DNA from: Phycisphaerae bacterium
GTDB taxonomy: Bacteria > Planctomycetota > Phycisphaerae > Tepidisphaerales > Tepidisphaeraceae
Direction of reading: 5' to 3'
DNA: 13,746 nt
NCBI GenBank assembly: GCA_014380825.1
Contig: JACMJD010000766.1
Span: 1 to 13,746, forward strand
Numbering within the stretch: the first letter of the stretch is position 1; each line of letters begins with the position of its first letter. The position numbers and the translations under genes are program-made. Shown in pieces: positions 1 to 5,718 of the stretch. The notes beneath the pieces are model-generated. The model ran no database searches. It was not told the DNA's origin and worked only from the letters and a program-made list of their open reading frames with translations.

Positions 1-379
1 AGACATCGACGATGTGCATCGCGCCTTCGAAATGTAGATAGACGATGCGACCCCGCCATTCCTCGCGCACCCGTAATTCGCGCGCGTACCAGCACACCCC
101 TTGGAAATTGCGTCCGCCGCTGGCGTTGAGCGGATCCAGTCGGACCGAGTGCGGTAGATTGACGAGTTCCGCTGCATCCAACGATTCGAACGTCGGGACA
201 TGACCATTGCGATCGGCGGGTGACGATCCGCGCGCGGATTCTTCGTCGCGAACGAAACGCCAACCCGCATTCAGATCGACGCGGAGCCGCCCGCCGCGCG
301 CAACAACAGCAGCACCTGGCGCGGGAACTTCTCGCATCACGGGCGTGCGACTGGCCCGGCTGGTTTCGGAGCTGCTCAT
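1..379 (-). CDS. Glycoside hydrolase family 2 protein, N-terminal part (probable beta-galactosidase), runs off the window
   Basis: Reading the minus strand from the ATG at 379-377 gives an open frame of 126 codons to the window edge. After about 30 variable residues it matches the N-terminal sugar-binding (jelly-roll) domain of GH2 enzymes: a 'LNAGWRF' strand near residue 37, 'NLPHSVRLDP' near residue 73, then 'FQGVCWYARELRV' and 'VYLHFEGAMHIVDV', which is the usual GH2 order (LPH, G-x-x-WY, F-x-G-V/A). The catalytic barrel lies outside the window, so substrate cannot be read. Beta-galactosidase is inferred from its partner: its ATG overlaps the TGA of the GH53 galactanase by four bases (ATGA), a typical coupled-translation arrangement. 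No signal peptide is visible from this start, which would fit intracellular trimming of imported galacto-oligosaccharides. Beta-glucuronidase or beta-mannosidase remain possible. Confidence 0.75.
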   Translation of the reverse strand, partial: MSSSETSRASRTPVMREVPAPGAAVVARGGRLRVDLNAGWRFVRDEESARGSSPADRNGHVPTFESLDAAELVNLPHSVRLDPLNASGGRNFQGVCWYARELRVREEWRGRIVYLHFEGAMHIVDV

Positions 380-1539
380 CGACTGTCCTCAACCGCCTTC
401 GCCTCAACAGGCTTACCGTCGTTCGGCGCACTCTGACCAAACGCGCTCATCGCCGGAAGGGGATTGCCCTGATCGTCGAACAGCGCTTTCGCGCCGCGCT
501 CCCAGATTTGCAGGCCCTTCACCTGTATCGATTCCGGATACCACCACACCGCGCCGATCGCGCGACCATTCGGCTCGCCGCGCACCAAGGCCATCAGATC
601 GCGCACAAACTGTTCCTGTCCCTGCGGCGTCAGCGGCCAAGTTTGGTTTTCGTGTTGCGGGTCCATCGCCTGCTTCCACGGATAGGCGACCTCCGCGATC
701 AGCACGTCTTTGCCGTATTTCTTGATGACTTCGTCTATGTTCAGCTTGAGATCTTTGAACGACTCCTTCGGCCCGGGGTAGAAGCTCAACGCGATCACAT
801 CAAAGTTGTTCGTGTGCCGAGTAAATCGATTGAAGAACCAAGGCGGCAAGCCTTCGTGTCCCCCTCCGTGAATGTGGATGACGACGCGAATGGGCTGCGC
901 CGGTGTTGAAGCGTCGCGCACAGCCCTTGCGCCGGCGTCGAACAATTTCGCGAAGCGCGCCCAATGCGCCTCTTCATCTTCCGGCGTCGTGTTGTAGACG
1001 AGCTTCCCATCCGGCCAGAGCATGCCCGGCGCGATTTCGTTGCCGACCTGCACCATGTCCGGCACGATGCCATCTAACTTCAAATCCCGCAGCACAGTCG
1101 CGGTGTAGTCGTACACCTTTGTTTCCAGTTGCTCGAAGCTCAGATCCTTCCACGCCGCCGGCTTCGTCTGCTTTCCGGGATCGGCCCAGGTGTCGGAGTA
1201 GTGCAGATCGAGCAACAGCATCGCGCCCGATGCCTTGATCCGCTTGGCCAGCGCGCGGACGGTTTCGAAACCCTGAATCGCGCCCCAGTTTGAGTTGAAA
1301 TCTTTGCTCGGATTCACGAACAGCCGAACGCGAAACAGGTTGAAGCCGTGATTCTTGAAGATCGCGATCGCATCGGCGGGCTTACCTGCATTCAGAAAAA
1401 CTCCGCCGGCCTTTTCGATTTCCGGCAGCATCGAGATGTCCGCGCCGACGATCATCTTGTCGTCCGCCGCGCGCAGCGACAGTGCGCTGAGCAGCAGACT
1501 CGAAGCGAAGCAACACAAGATCATCGGTCGGACGCGCAT
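376..1539 (-). CDS. Exported GH53 arabinogalactan endo-beta-1,4-galactanase
   Basis: The protein has the GH53 (clan GH-A) TIM-barrel pattern along its whole length. Counted from the ATG at 1539, the acid/base Glu is E168 in 'VQVGNE' and the nucleophile Glu is E283 in 'LIAEVAYPW'. Other family landmarks are 'GADISMLPEIEKAGG' at the barrel start, 'FRVRLFVNP', 'LLLDLHYSDTWADPGKQ' and 'GAVWWYPE'. The family cleaves beta-1,4-galactan, the type I arabinogalactan side chains of pectin. An N-terminal signal peptide with a hydrophobic core ends near 'SLRA', predicting export. An in-frame GTG at 1554 exists, but a GGAG at 1550-1547 lies 7 nt before the ATG at 1539 and favours that start (387 aa, normal for the family). 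It starts 31 nt after the pseudopilin stop and overlaps the GH2 gene, so co-transcription is likely. Confidence 0.95.
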   Translation of the reverse strand: MRVRPMILCCFASSLLLSALSLRAADDKMIVGADISMLPEIEKAGGVFLNAGKPADAIAIFKNHGFNLFRVRLFVNPSKDFNSNWGAIQGFETVRALAKRIKASGAMLLLDLHYSDTWADPGKQTKPAAWKDLSFEQLETKVYDYTATVLRDLKLDGIVPDMVQVGNEIAPGMLWPDGKLVYNTTPEDEEAHWARFAKLFDAGARAVRDASTPAQPIRVVIHIHGGGHEGLPPWFFNRFTRHTNNFDVIALSFYPGPKESFKDLKLNIDEVIKKYGKDVLIAEVAYPWKQAMDPQHENQTWPLTPQGQEQFVRDLMALVRGEPNGRAIGAVWWYPESIQVKGLQIWERGAKALFDDQGNPLPAMSAFGQSAPNDGKPVEAKAVEDSR

Positions 1540-1570
1540 CGGGACGCTCCACACAAAGCAGCACGCGGAA

Positions 1571-2512
1571 TCATCGAGTGATTTGACCCGGCAGGAACGC
1601 CATCACCTGCCACGGCGTCCGTTCCAAACCCGGCGCGGCGTAGCCGAGCGATTGCCACGTTTCGTTCCACGTCAGGGTCTCAACATGCCCATCCATAAAC
1701 GCGTAGTTGGCCATGCCGCGCTTGACGTTTTGCGGGTCGTCGTAGCTGCCGTTCGTTCGCGAATGTCGGCGATACGCGACGTTGTACGGATTGGTCTGAC
1801 GCAGATTCACCGTCGCGTCCGACTGATTCTTCATGTTCACGTTGTTGTAGTCGCCCGTTCCCTGAAACGTGACGCCGTCCGCATAGGTGCTCGTGCCGTC
1901 CATGTAAATGATCGACCGTTCCGGCGGCTTGATCTGGCTGAGCTTCGGCGACGTCATTATCGTGCCGCTGTAATTCGTCGACAGGCTCGGCGCCGTCGCG
2001 TTGGCGCTCTCGAGAATCTCGTTGCTCCAGTTCATCCGATAGCTGGCGGCGAAGTTGTCGGTGTCGCCTTTTTCGCCGCCAAGGTTCGTCATCGCGTCGT
2101 TCCACGTATACCGATTGCGCGCCTCGGTGTCGGTAGGACACTGGAACGGGCCTTTGCTCTTGTTGAGATACTTGAAGATCGCGAACTGCCAGCTCCACAT
2201 GTTTTCTGGAAATTCCCATCGACTGCCCAGGCGCTGGTTCCAGCCCTGCATGCGCGGGCTGCCGTTGTTCTCGGCCTTCGGCAGATGTCCACCGTGTTCG
2301 TTGGCGAACATGTGCGTCGCGAGCACGAGTTGACGCATGTTCGATTTGCACGCGACGGACTGTGCCGAAGCGCGAGCCCGGCTCAGCGCGGGCAGCAGAA
2401 TGCTGATCAGCACAGCGATGATGCCGATCACCACCAATAGCTCGACCAGCGTGAACCCGCGCGATCTCTCGTGATTACGTGAATACGTGATTACGTGAGA
2501 AATTCGATGCAT
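1571..2512 (-). CDS. Prepilin-type protein of the planctomycete H-X9-DG/DUF1559 kind (pseudopilin)
   Basis: About 313 residues. The class III (prepilin) signal reads R-G|F-T-L-V-E-L-L: predicted prepilin peptidase cleavage after Gly19, Phe at +1, Glu at +5, then a hydrophobic helix 'VVIGIIAVLISILLPAL'. It is followed by 'ARASAQSVACKSNMRQL', the usual alpha-1 continuation in this family. Near the C terminus 'YRRHS...NYAFMDGHVETL' is the H...DGHV signature of the planctomycete/verrucomicrobial prepilin-associated domain, with a longer than usual His-to-DG spacing. A GGAGG at 2522-2518, five bases before the ATG at 2512, supports this start over an in-frame GTG at 2533. The family is very abundant in planctomycetes and its role is not settled; a type II secretion or surface pseudopilin is the usual guess. 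Its place between a sugar regulator and two glycosidases suggests a link to polysaccharide use. An 8-bp tandem repeat encodes residues 6 to 14. Confidence 0.94.
   Translation of the reverse strand: MHRISHVITYSRNHERSRGFTLVELLVVIGIIAVLISILLPALSRARASAQSVACKSNMRQLVLATHMFANEHGGHLPKAENNGSPRMQGWNQRLGSRWEFPENMWSWQFAIFKYLNKSKGPFQCPTDTEARNRYTWNDAMTNLGGEKGDTDNFAASYRMNWSNEILESANATAPSLSTNYSGTIMTSPKLSQIKPPERSIIYMDGTSTYADGVTFQGTGDYNNVNMKNQSDATVNLRQTNPYNVAYRRHSRTNGSYDDPQNVKRGMANYAFMDGHVETLTWNETWQSLGYAAPGLERTPWQVMAFLPGQITR
2470..2501. repeat. 8-bp tandem repeat in the 5' end of the pseudopilin gene
   Basis: On the plus strand four consecutive octamers read CGTGATTA, CGTGAATA, CGTGATTA, CGTGAGAA. The first three differ by one base at most, and the fourth keeps the CGTGA core. 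They lie between the start codon and the prepilin cleavage site. Eight is not a multiple of three, so gain or loss of one unit would frameshift the gene. Confidence 0.85.
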
Positions 2513-2640
2513 GGCGTCCTCCAGCCGGCGCACCCGGCGCGCTTACGAATCCGCTACGACAAAATATAAAGTGCCGGCCCCTCGATGCCCCTAGATAAGT
2601 GCGAATGTTCTCTTCGATTTTGCGACAGCGACGTCGGCAG

Positions 2641-4011
2641 CTACTCGGCGAGGATCGGCGGAAGCTGTTCGAAGCGACTGCGCGGACCGAACTGCCGGCG
2701 ATATTCCGTCGGCGTGGCGCCGGTCGCCTGCAAGAAACTCGTCGCCAGATATTCCGGCGTCGCGAATCCGGATTTCGCGGCGACCTGATAGATCGGCAGA
2801 TCCGTCTGAAGCAGCGCCTTGGCGCGCTCAAGCCGCACGCGACGAATTTCATCCAGCGGCGTGTGCCCGAGGACGCTGATGAAGCGGCGCTCCAGCGTGC
2901 GGCGATTGGTCGGAATCTCGTCGAGCAACTGCTTCACGCTCATGCCTTCAACCGCGTGCCGCCGAATGTGCTGGATCGCCGCGGCTACGTCGGGATCTTC
3001 AACGGCCAGCACGTCGGTGGATTGTCGCGTGATCACGCCGATCGGTGCGATGCGCGCGACGTCCGTCCGCGTTCGCTTTCGGGTCGTCTTCTTCTTCACG
3101 AGCAACTGCTCCAACATCGCGACCGCCGCGAGCCCGATCTGCTCGGCGCCGATTCGAATGCTGGACAGCGGCGGGTGCGCGATTTCGCATAGCAGCTCTT
3201 CGTTGTCAACGCCCAGGATCGCGACGTCGCCCGGCACGTGCAGCCTGCGCTCTCGCGCGGCCTGCACCAGTTCCGAACCCCACAAGTCGTTCGCCGCCAG
3301 AACCGCAAGCGGCCGCGGGAACGACGCCAGCCATGCGCCCATGGCCGCGGCGCGTTCCTTCTGCGACGCGCCGAATGCCGGCAGGGCGGGTGACACGCCG
3401 TGTACCGCTTCGTAACTGCCGTACGTAAACTCCGGCACGCGATCCCGCGCGGCCGCGTTCGCTTTTCGCGCGCCGAACTCGCGCTCGATCTCACGCTTAA
3501 ATCCGATTTCGCGCTCGCGCGACCAGACCATCCACGATGCGCCGAAGAACGCGAAGTGACGAAACCCGCGCTCCAGAAAATGCTTGGCCGCCATCTCCCC
3601 GGTCGCCACGTCGTCCGGCAAAATCCGCGGAAACTCCGAGTCCGCCCGCCGCTCGAACAACTCCACCACCGGCTTGCGCGTCTCGCGATAAACCTTGGCC
3701 AGCCGATCGTCATAAATCTGGCAAATGATTCCGTCCGGATTCCAGTCGCGAAACCATTTCGAAAGATACTTGCTGGAATGCCCGTAGATTCCGCGAAAGA
3801 CGTTGAACAACCAAGGCAACCGAGCCAGCCCGCGAGCGTCGGCCGAGTCGCTCGCATACATGTTTCGCGCGCGTGTCGCCGCGACGATTCCGCGCATCAC
3901 GTTCCGCGCGTAAGCATACTCCGTCGGCAACACAAGCGCGACGCGGACGAACCGTTGAGAGCTGCGCTTAGCCACGAGATCGAGCGTAGCGACGAGACGG
4001 TGCTGTCGCAA
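2641..4011 (-). CDS. XylR-like transcriptional regulator (LacI-type sugar sensor plus AraC-type DNA-binding domain)
   Basis: 456 residues from a TTG at 4011. Residues about 21-300 form a LacI/periplasmic-binding-protein-like sensor: 'RVALVLPTEYAYARNVMRGI', 'PDGIICQIYDD', 'GFRHFAFFG', 'PLAVLAANDLWGSELVQAARERRLHVPGDVAILGVDN' and 'PPLSSIRI'. A basic linker (about 306-316) leads to a C-terminal AraC/XylS double helix-turn-helix (about 340-442) with 'MSVKQLLDEIPTNRRTLERRF' and 'IYQVAAKSGFATPEYLATSF...GATPTEYRRQ'. This is the architecture of E. coli XylR, common in planctomycetes beside sugar genes. The ligand is not readable; galactose or arabinose is a guess from the neighbouring galactanase. It points towards the pseudopilin gene, 128 nt upstream of that ATG. 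The start is weak: no clear Shine-Dalgarno precedes the TTG, and a GTG at 3975 is an alternative. Confidence 0.92.
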   Translation of the reverse strand: MRQHRLVATLDLVAKRSSQRFVRVALVLPTEYAYARNVMRGIVAATRARNMYASDSADARGLARLPWLFNVFRGIYGHSSKYLSKWFRDWNPDGIICQIYDDRLAKVYRETRKPVVELFERRADSEFPRILPDDVATGEMAAKHFLERGFRHFAFFGASWMVWSREREIGFKREIEREFGARKANAAARDRVPEFTYGSYEAVHGVSPALPAFGASQKERAAAMGAWLASFPRPLAVLAANDLWGSELVQAARERRLHVPGDVAILGVDNEELLCEIAHPPLSSIRIGAEQIGLAAVAMLEQLLVKKKTTRKRTRTDVARIAPIGVITRQSTDVLAVEDPDVAAAIQHIRRHAVEGMSVKQLLDEIPTNRRTLERRFISVLGHTPLDEIRRVRLERAKALLQTDLPIYQVAAKSGFATPEYLATSFLQATGATPTEYRRQFGPRSRFEQLPPILAE

Positions 4012-4128
4012 GAATAAAGATAGTCTTCAAATTGCACTGGAACCTTTGGAGAACTCAGCGCACATGTCGCTGACCTCCGTACTCGGCGTACAATAGTCCG
4101 CCTGCATTTTCCTTCGGAGCTATCTACG

Positions 4129-4776
4129 ATGACTCGACGTGCGATGTTGAAAACGATGGCGGTCGCGCTGGCCGCCGCGCGTGGCAAGGCTGTCGTATTC
4201 GGTGGATCGCCGACGACGCAAACGACGGATCAAACGGAGCCTGGTGTGCCAACAGTTAATGTGAAAGTGTTCGATTCCAAGGGTGAGCTGGTCGGACCGA
4301 TCAGCATGCCCAAGGTCGTCAAGAGCGACGCCGACTGGAAGAAGCAGTTGACGGCCGATCAGTACCGAGTCGCGCGAGCGAAGGGAACGGAAGCGGCGTT
4401 CTGCGGGACGTTGCTCGACAATCACGAGGACGGCATTTACTCCTGCGTATGCTGCGGGTTACCGGTGTTCGCCTCGAGCGCCAAGTTCAATTCCGGCACC
4501 GGCTGGCCCAGCTTCTTCCAACCGGTTGCGAAGGAAAACGTCGCGGAACACGCGGACAACTCTCACGGGATGCGGCGAACAGAAATCCTGTGCGTGCGCT
4601 GCGACTGCCACCTCGGCCACGTTTTCGAAGACGGCCCGCGCCCAACCGGCCTGCGGTTCTGTGTGAACTCAGAGTCGCTTACGTTCACGCCGAACGACAA
4701 GCTCGCGACGCTCGCAGATCCCGCCGCCGGCAACAAAAAGAGCTACCCGCCTGCGACGCGACCGGCGGATCGATGA
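4129..4776 (+). CDS. msrB: Peptide-methionine (R)-S-oxide reductase MsrB, exported
   Basis: 215 residues. MsrB reduces methionine-(R)-sulfoxide in proteins. The domain spans about residues 70-192: '[14 protein letters not shown]' at its start, zinc-binding pairs C106/C109 and C155/C158, 'GTGWPSF' at 123-129, the 'GHVFEDGP' loop, and the catalytic cysteine C178 in 'GLRFCVNS'. Before the domain lies a twin-arginine-like leader '[16 protein letters not shown]', suggesting Tat export, then a linker of about 40 residues. Plain cytoplasmic MsrB proteins are near 140 aa, so the extension is real. The C terminus ends in a 'PPATRPADR' tail. A GGAG at 4116-4119 lies 9 nt before the ATG. TACAAT at 4089-4094 could be a -10 box, but no good -35 accompanies it. 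The gene is divergent from the regulator across 117 nt and has no operon partner. Confidence 0.96.
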   Translation: MTRRAMLKTMAVALAAARGKAVVFGGSPTTQTTDQTEPGVPTVNVKVFDSKGELVGPISMPKVVKSDADWKKQLTADQYRVARAKGTEAAFCGTLLDNHEDGIYSCVCCGLPVFASSAKFNSGTGWPSFFQPVAKENVAEHADNSHGMRRTEILCVRCDCHLGHVFEDGPRPTGLRFCVNSESLTFTPNDKLATLADPAAGNKKSYPPATRPADR

Positions 4777-4998
4777 CGGCGGGAGTGCCGAAACAATTGG
4801 AAGTGACCCCTTTCTATTTCCGCCGCGATCCAAGTTGATCTCTCCACTCACACTGGCGCAATTGACCGTGCGCGCGTAAACGGTCCACCAAGGTGCGAAT
4901 CGGCGCGTTAGTCATTTAGCGGCCCCGCGCAACACGCGTTAAGTAGAAAATAATTTTGTCAGCTTCGATTTCGCAACGATATCGACGATTTCGAAATT

Positions 4999-5032
4999 GC
5001 GCTGCGCGCGGCGCGATCGCGGCGCGCAGCGC
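4999..5032. repeat. 34-bp GC-rich inverted repeat
   Basis: GCGCTGCGCGC (4999-5009) and its exact reverse complement GCGCGCAGCGC (5022-5032) flank GG plus the self-complementary CGCGATCGCG (5012-5021). It would form a very stable hairpin or cruciform. Two smaller palindromes, CGATATCG and ATTTCGAAAT, lie just to its left. There is no T-run on either side, so a classical terminator is not indicated. Confidence 0.8.
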
Positions 5033-5060
5033 GCCCAGTAGATAGGGAGGCGGTGTTTTG

Positions 5061-5078
5061 AAAGGATGAAGGATGAAA
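5061..5078. repeat. GGATGAA heptamer pair
   Basis: AAAGGATGAAGGATGAAA holds two direct copies of GGATGAA. It is the same unit, with the same AAA start, as the arrays near 8875-8997. A lone GGATGAA occurs again at 5511-5517, four bases from the tRNA-Lys 3' end. Confidence 0.7.
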
Positions 5079-5235
5079 CAGCAACGAAGGGCGGGACGAT
5101 CGTCCGATCATTTTGCGCTCGAACGATTCCCCGGAATTCCCCTAGACACTCGATCGGCGGAAATCGTCTCAGCGGCAATTGCTGGCCGGGCCTCGCGATG
5201 TCGATTAGCAGAGTGTGCATCGTGGGGAAGCCGAT

Positions 5236-5290
5236 GAACGCCAAGGCGCCGAGTACGCCAAGGAAAGCGAAGAACAGCCAAACGCGAACG
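5236..5290. repeat. Degenerate short-period repeat (CCAAGG/GCGAA type)
   Basis: The segment holds two exact ACGCCAAGG copies separated by 8 nt, followed by looser units (AAGCGAAGA, CAGCCAAA, CGCGAACGA) at a spacing of about 9 bases. It looks like a decayed minisatellite. It makes a spurious hydrophobic peptide on the minus strand. Confidence 0.45.
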
Positions 5291-5316
5291 AGCAAGGGGC
5301 CGGGCGAGTTGTCGGT

Positions 5317-5436
5317 AACGAAGCCGTTGCGACTTTTCGCGGGGCTCGCGCAATCGCTTGGTGGGCCGGGAGTTCAAAACGCGGGTCCGAAAGGCAGGGT
5401 GAAAATCGCACATCAATCTGACGGAACGAAGCCGTT
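5317..5436. repeat. Direct repeat AACGAAGCCGTT, two copies
   Basis: Exact 12-base copies at 5317-5328 and 5425-5436, 108 bases apart start to start. The sequence between does not look duplicated. The second copy leads straight into the CCCTTCGGC...GCTCAGGG element. Confidence 0.6.
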
Positions 5437-5442
5437 CGCGAA

Positions 5443-5465
5443 CCCTTCGGCCGCGCTCAGGGCGG
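5443..5465. repeat. CCCTTCGGC...GCTCAGGG imperfect palindrome
   Basis: CCCT at 5443 and AGGG at 5459 enclose a GC-rich core. It resembles the 'CTTCGnCnGCGCTCAGG' type of dispersed intergenic sequence that I recall from many bacterial genomes. That family link is from memory and unchecked. Confidence 0.4.
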
Positions 5466-5520
5466 AGGGGGGGAGGTCGAACTGTTTGGAGCGGGCAATC
5501 GTCGACGTGCGGATGAAAAA

Positions 5521-5593
<73 letters not shown>

Positions 5594-5612
5594 GTCGCGT
5601 GTGCGGCGGGAG

Positions 5613-5641
5613 AGTTTAGCGGCGGAAAAATGGAATGACAA
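5613..5641 (-). promoter_or_regulatory. Sigma-70-type promoter of tRNA-Lys
   Basis: On the minus strand, -35 TTGTCA (5641-5636) and -10 TAAACT (5618-5613) are separated by exactly 17 bases. Transcription would start near 5606, about 13 nt before the tRNA 5' end at 5593. The -35 matches consensus at 5 of 6 positions and the -10 at 4 of 6. Confidence 0.6.
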
Positions 5642-5665
5642 GGTGATGCCCGGTTGTCACAAATG

Positions 5666-5717
5666 CGACGCGAAATTCTGATCGCCCGTCATGGGTGTGG
5701 ATCACATTTTCGCGTCG
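5666..5717 (-). terminator. Hairpin directly after the PpiD-like gene
   Basis: Starting one base past the stop codon on the minus strand, CGACGCGAAAAT (5717-5706) pairs with ATTTCGCGTCG (5676-5666), leaving one bulged A. Inside, TGATC pairs with GATCA. The 3' flank is CATTTGTGAC, not a clean T-run, so it may be a terminator or an mRNA-end stabiliser. It separates this operon from the tRNA-Lys promoter. Confidence 0.55.
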
Positions 5718-5718
5718 G

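Larger units (their letters stand above)
4777..5520. other. Gene-free stretch of about 740 nt, rich in palindromes and short repeats
   Basis: No open frame here shows a recognisable protein. The left part (about 4940-5035) is a run of palindromes. The right part (about 5060-5476) holds a GGATGAA heptamer pair, a degenerate CCAAGG-type repeat, two copies of AACGAAGCCGTT, and a CCCTTCGGC...GCTCAGGG element. It is bounded by msrB on the left and the tRNA-Lys 3' end on the right. No terminator with a T-run is visible after msrB. Confidence 0.7.

Noticed and set aside
1537..1554. GTG at 1554 as the GH53 start
   Set aside because: The ATG at 1539 has GGAG at a 7-nt spacing and gives a more compact signal peptide. 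The GTG has no ribosome site.
1355..2440. Plus-strand open frame of 361 codons
   Set aside because: It lies antisense to the GH53 and pseudopilin genes, which have clear family motifs. Long shadow frames are expected at this GC content.
2563..2568. TATATT (minus strand) as a -10 box for the pseudopilin-GH operon
   Set aside because: No -35-like sequence lies at 16-18 bases upstream. The AT-rich patch is suggestive only.
5013..5020. GCGATCGC, the HIP1 octamer of cyanobacteria
   Set aside because: A single occurrence inside a GC-rich palindrome; nothing suggests HIP1 abundance or a cyanobacterial origin.
4939..5295. Minus-strand open frame of 118 codons with a hydrophobic N-terminal stretch
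   Set aside because: The hydrophobic part is the reverse translation of the CCAAGG-type repeat, and further on it runs through the heptamer and the GC-rich palindrome. No family resemblance, TTG start without a ribosome site.
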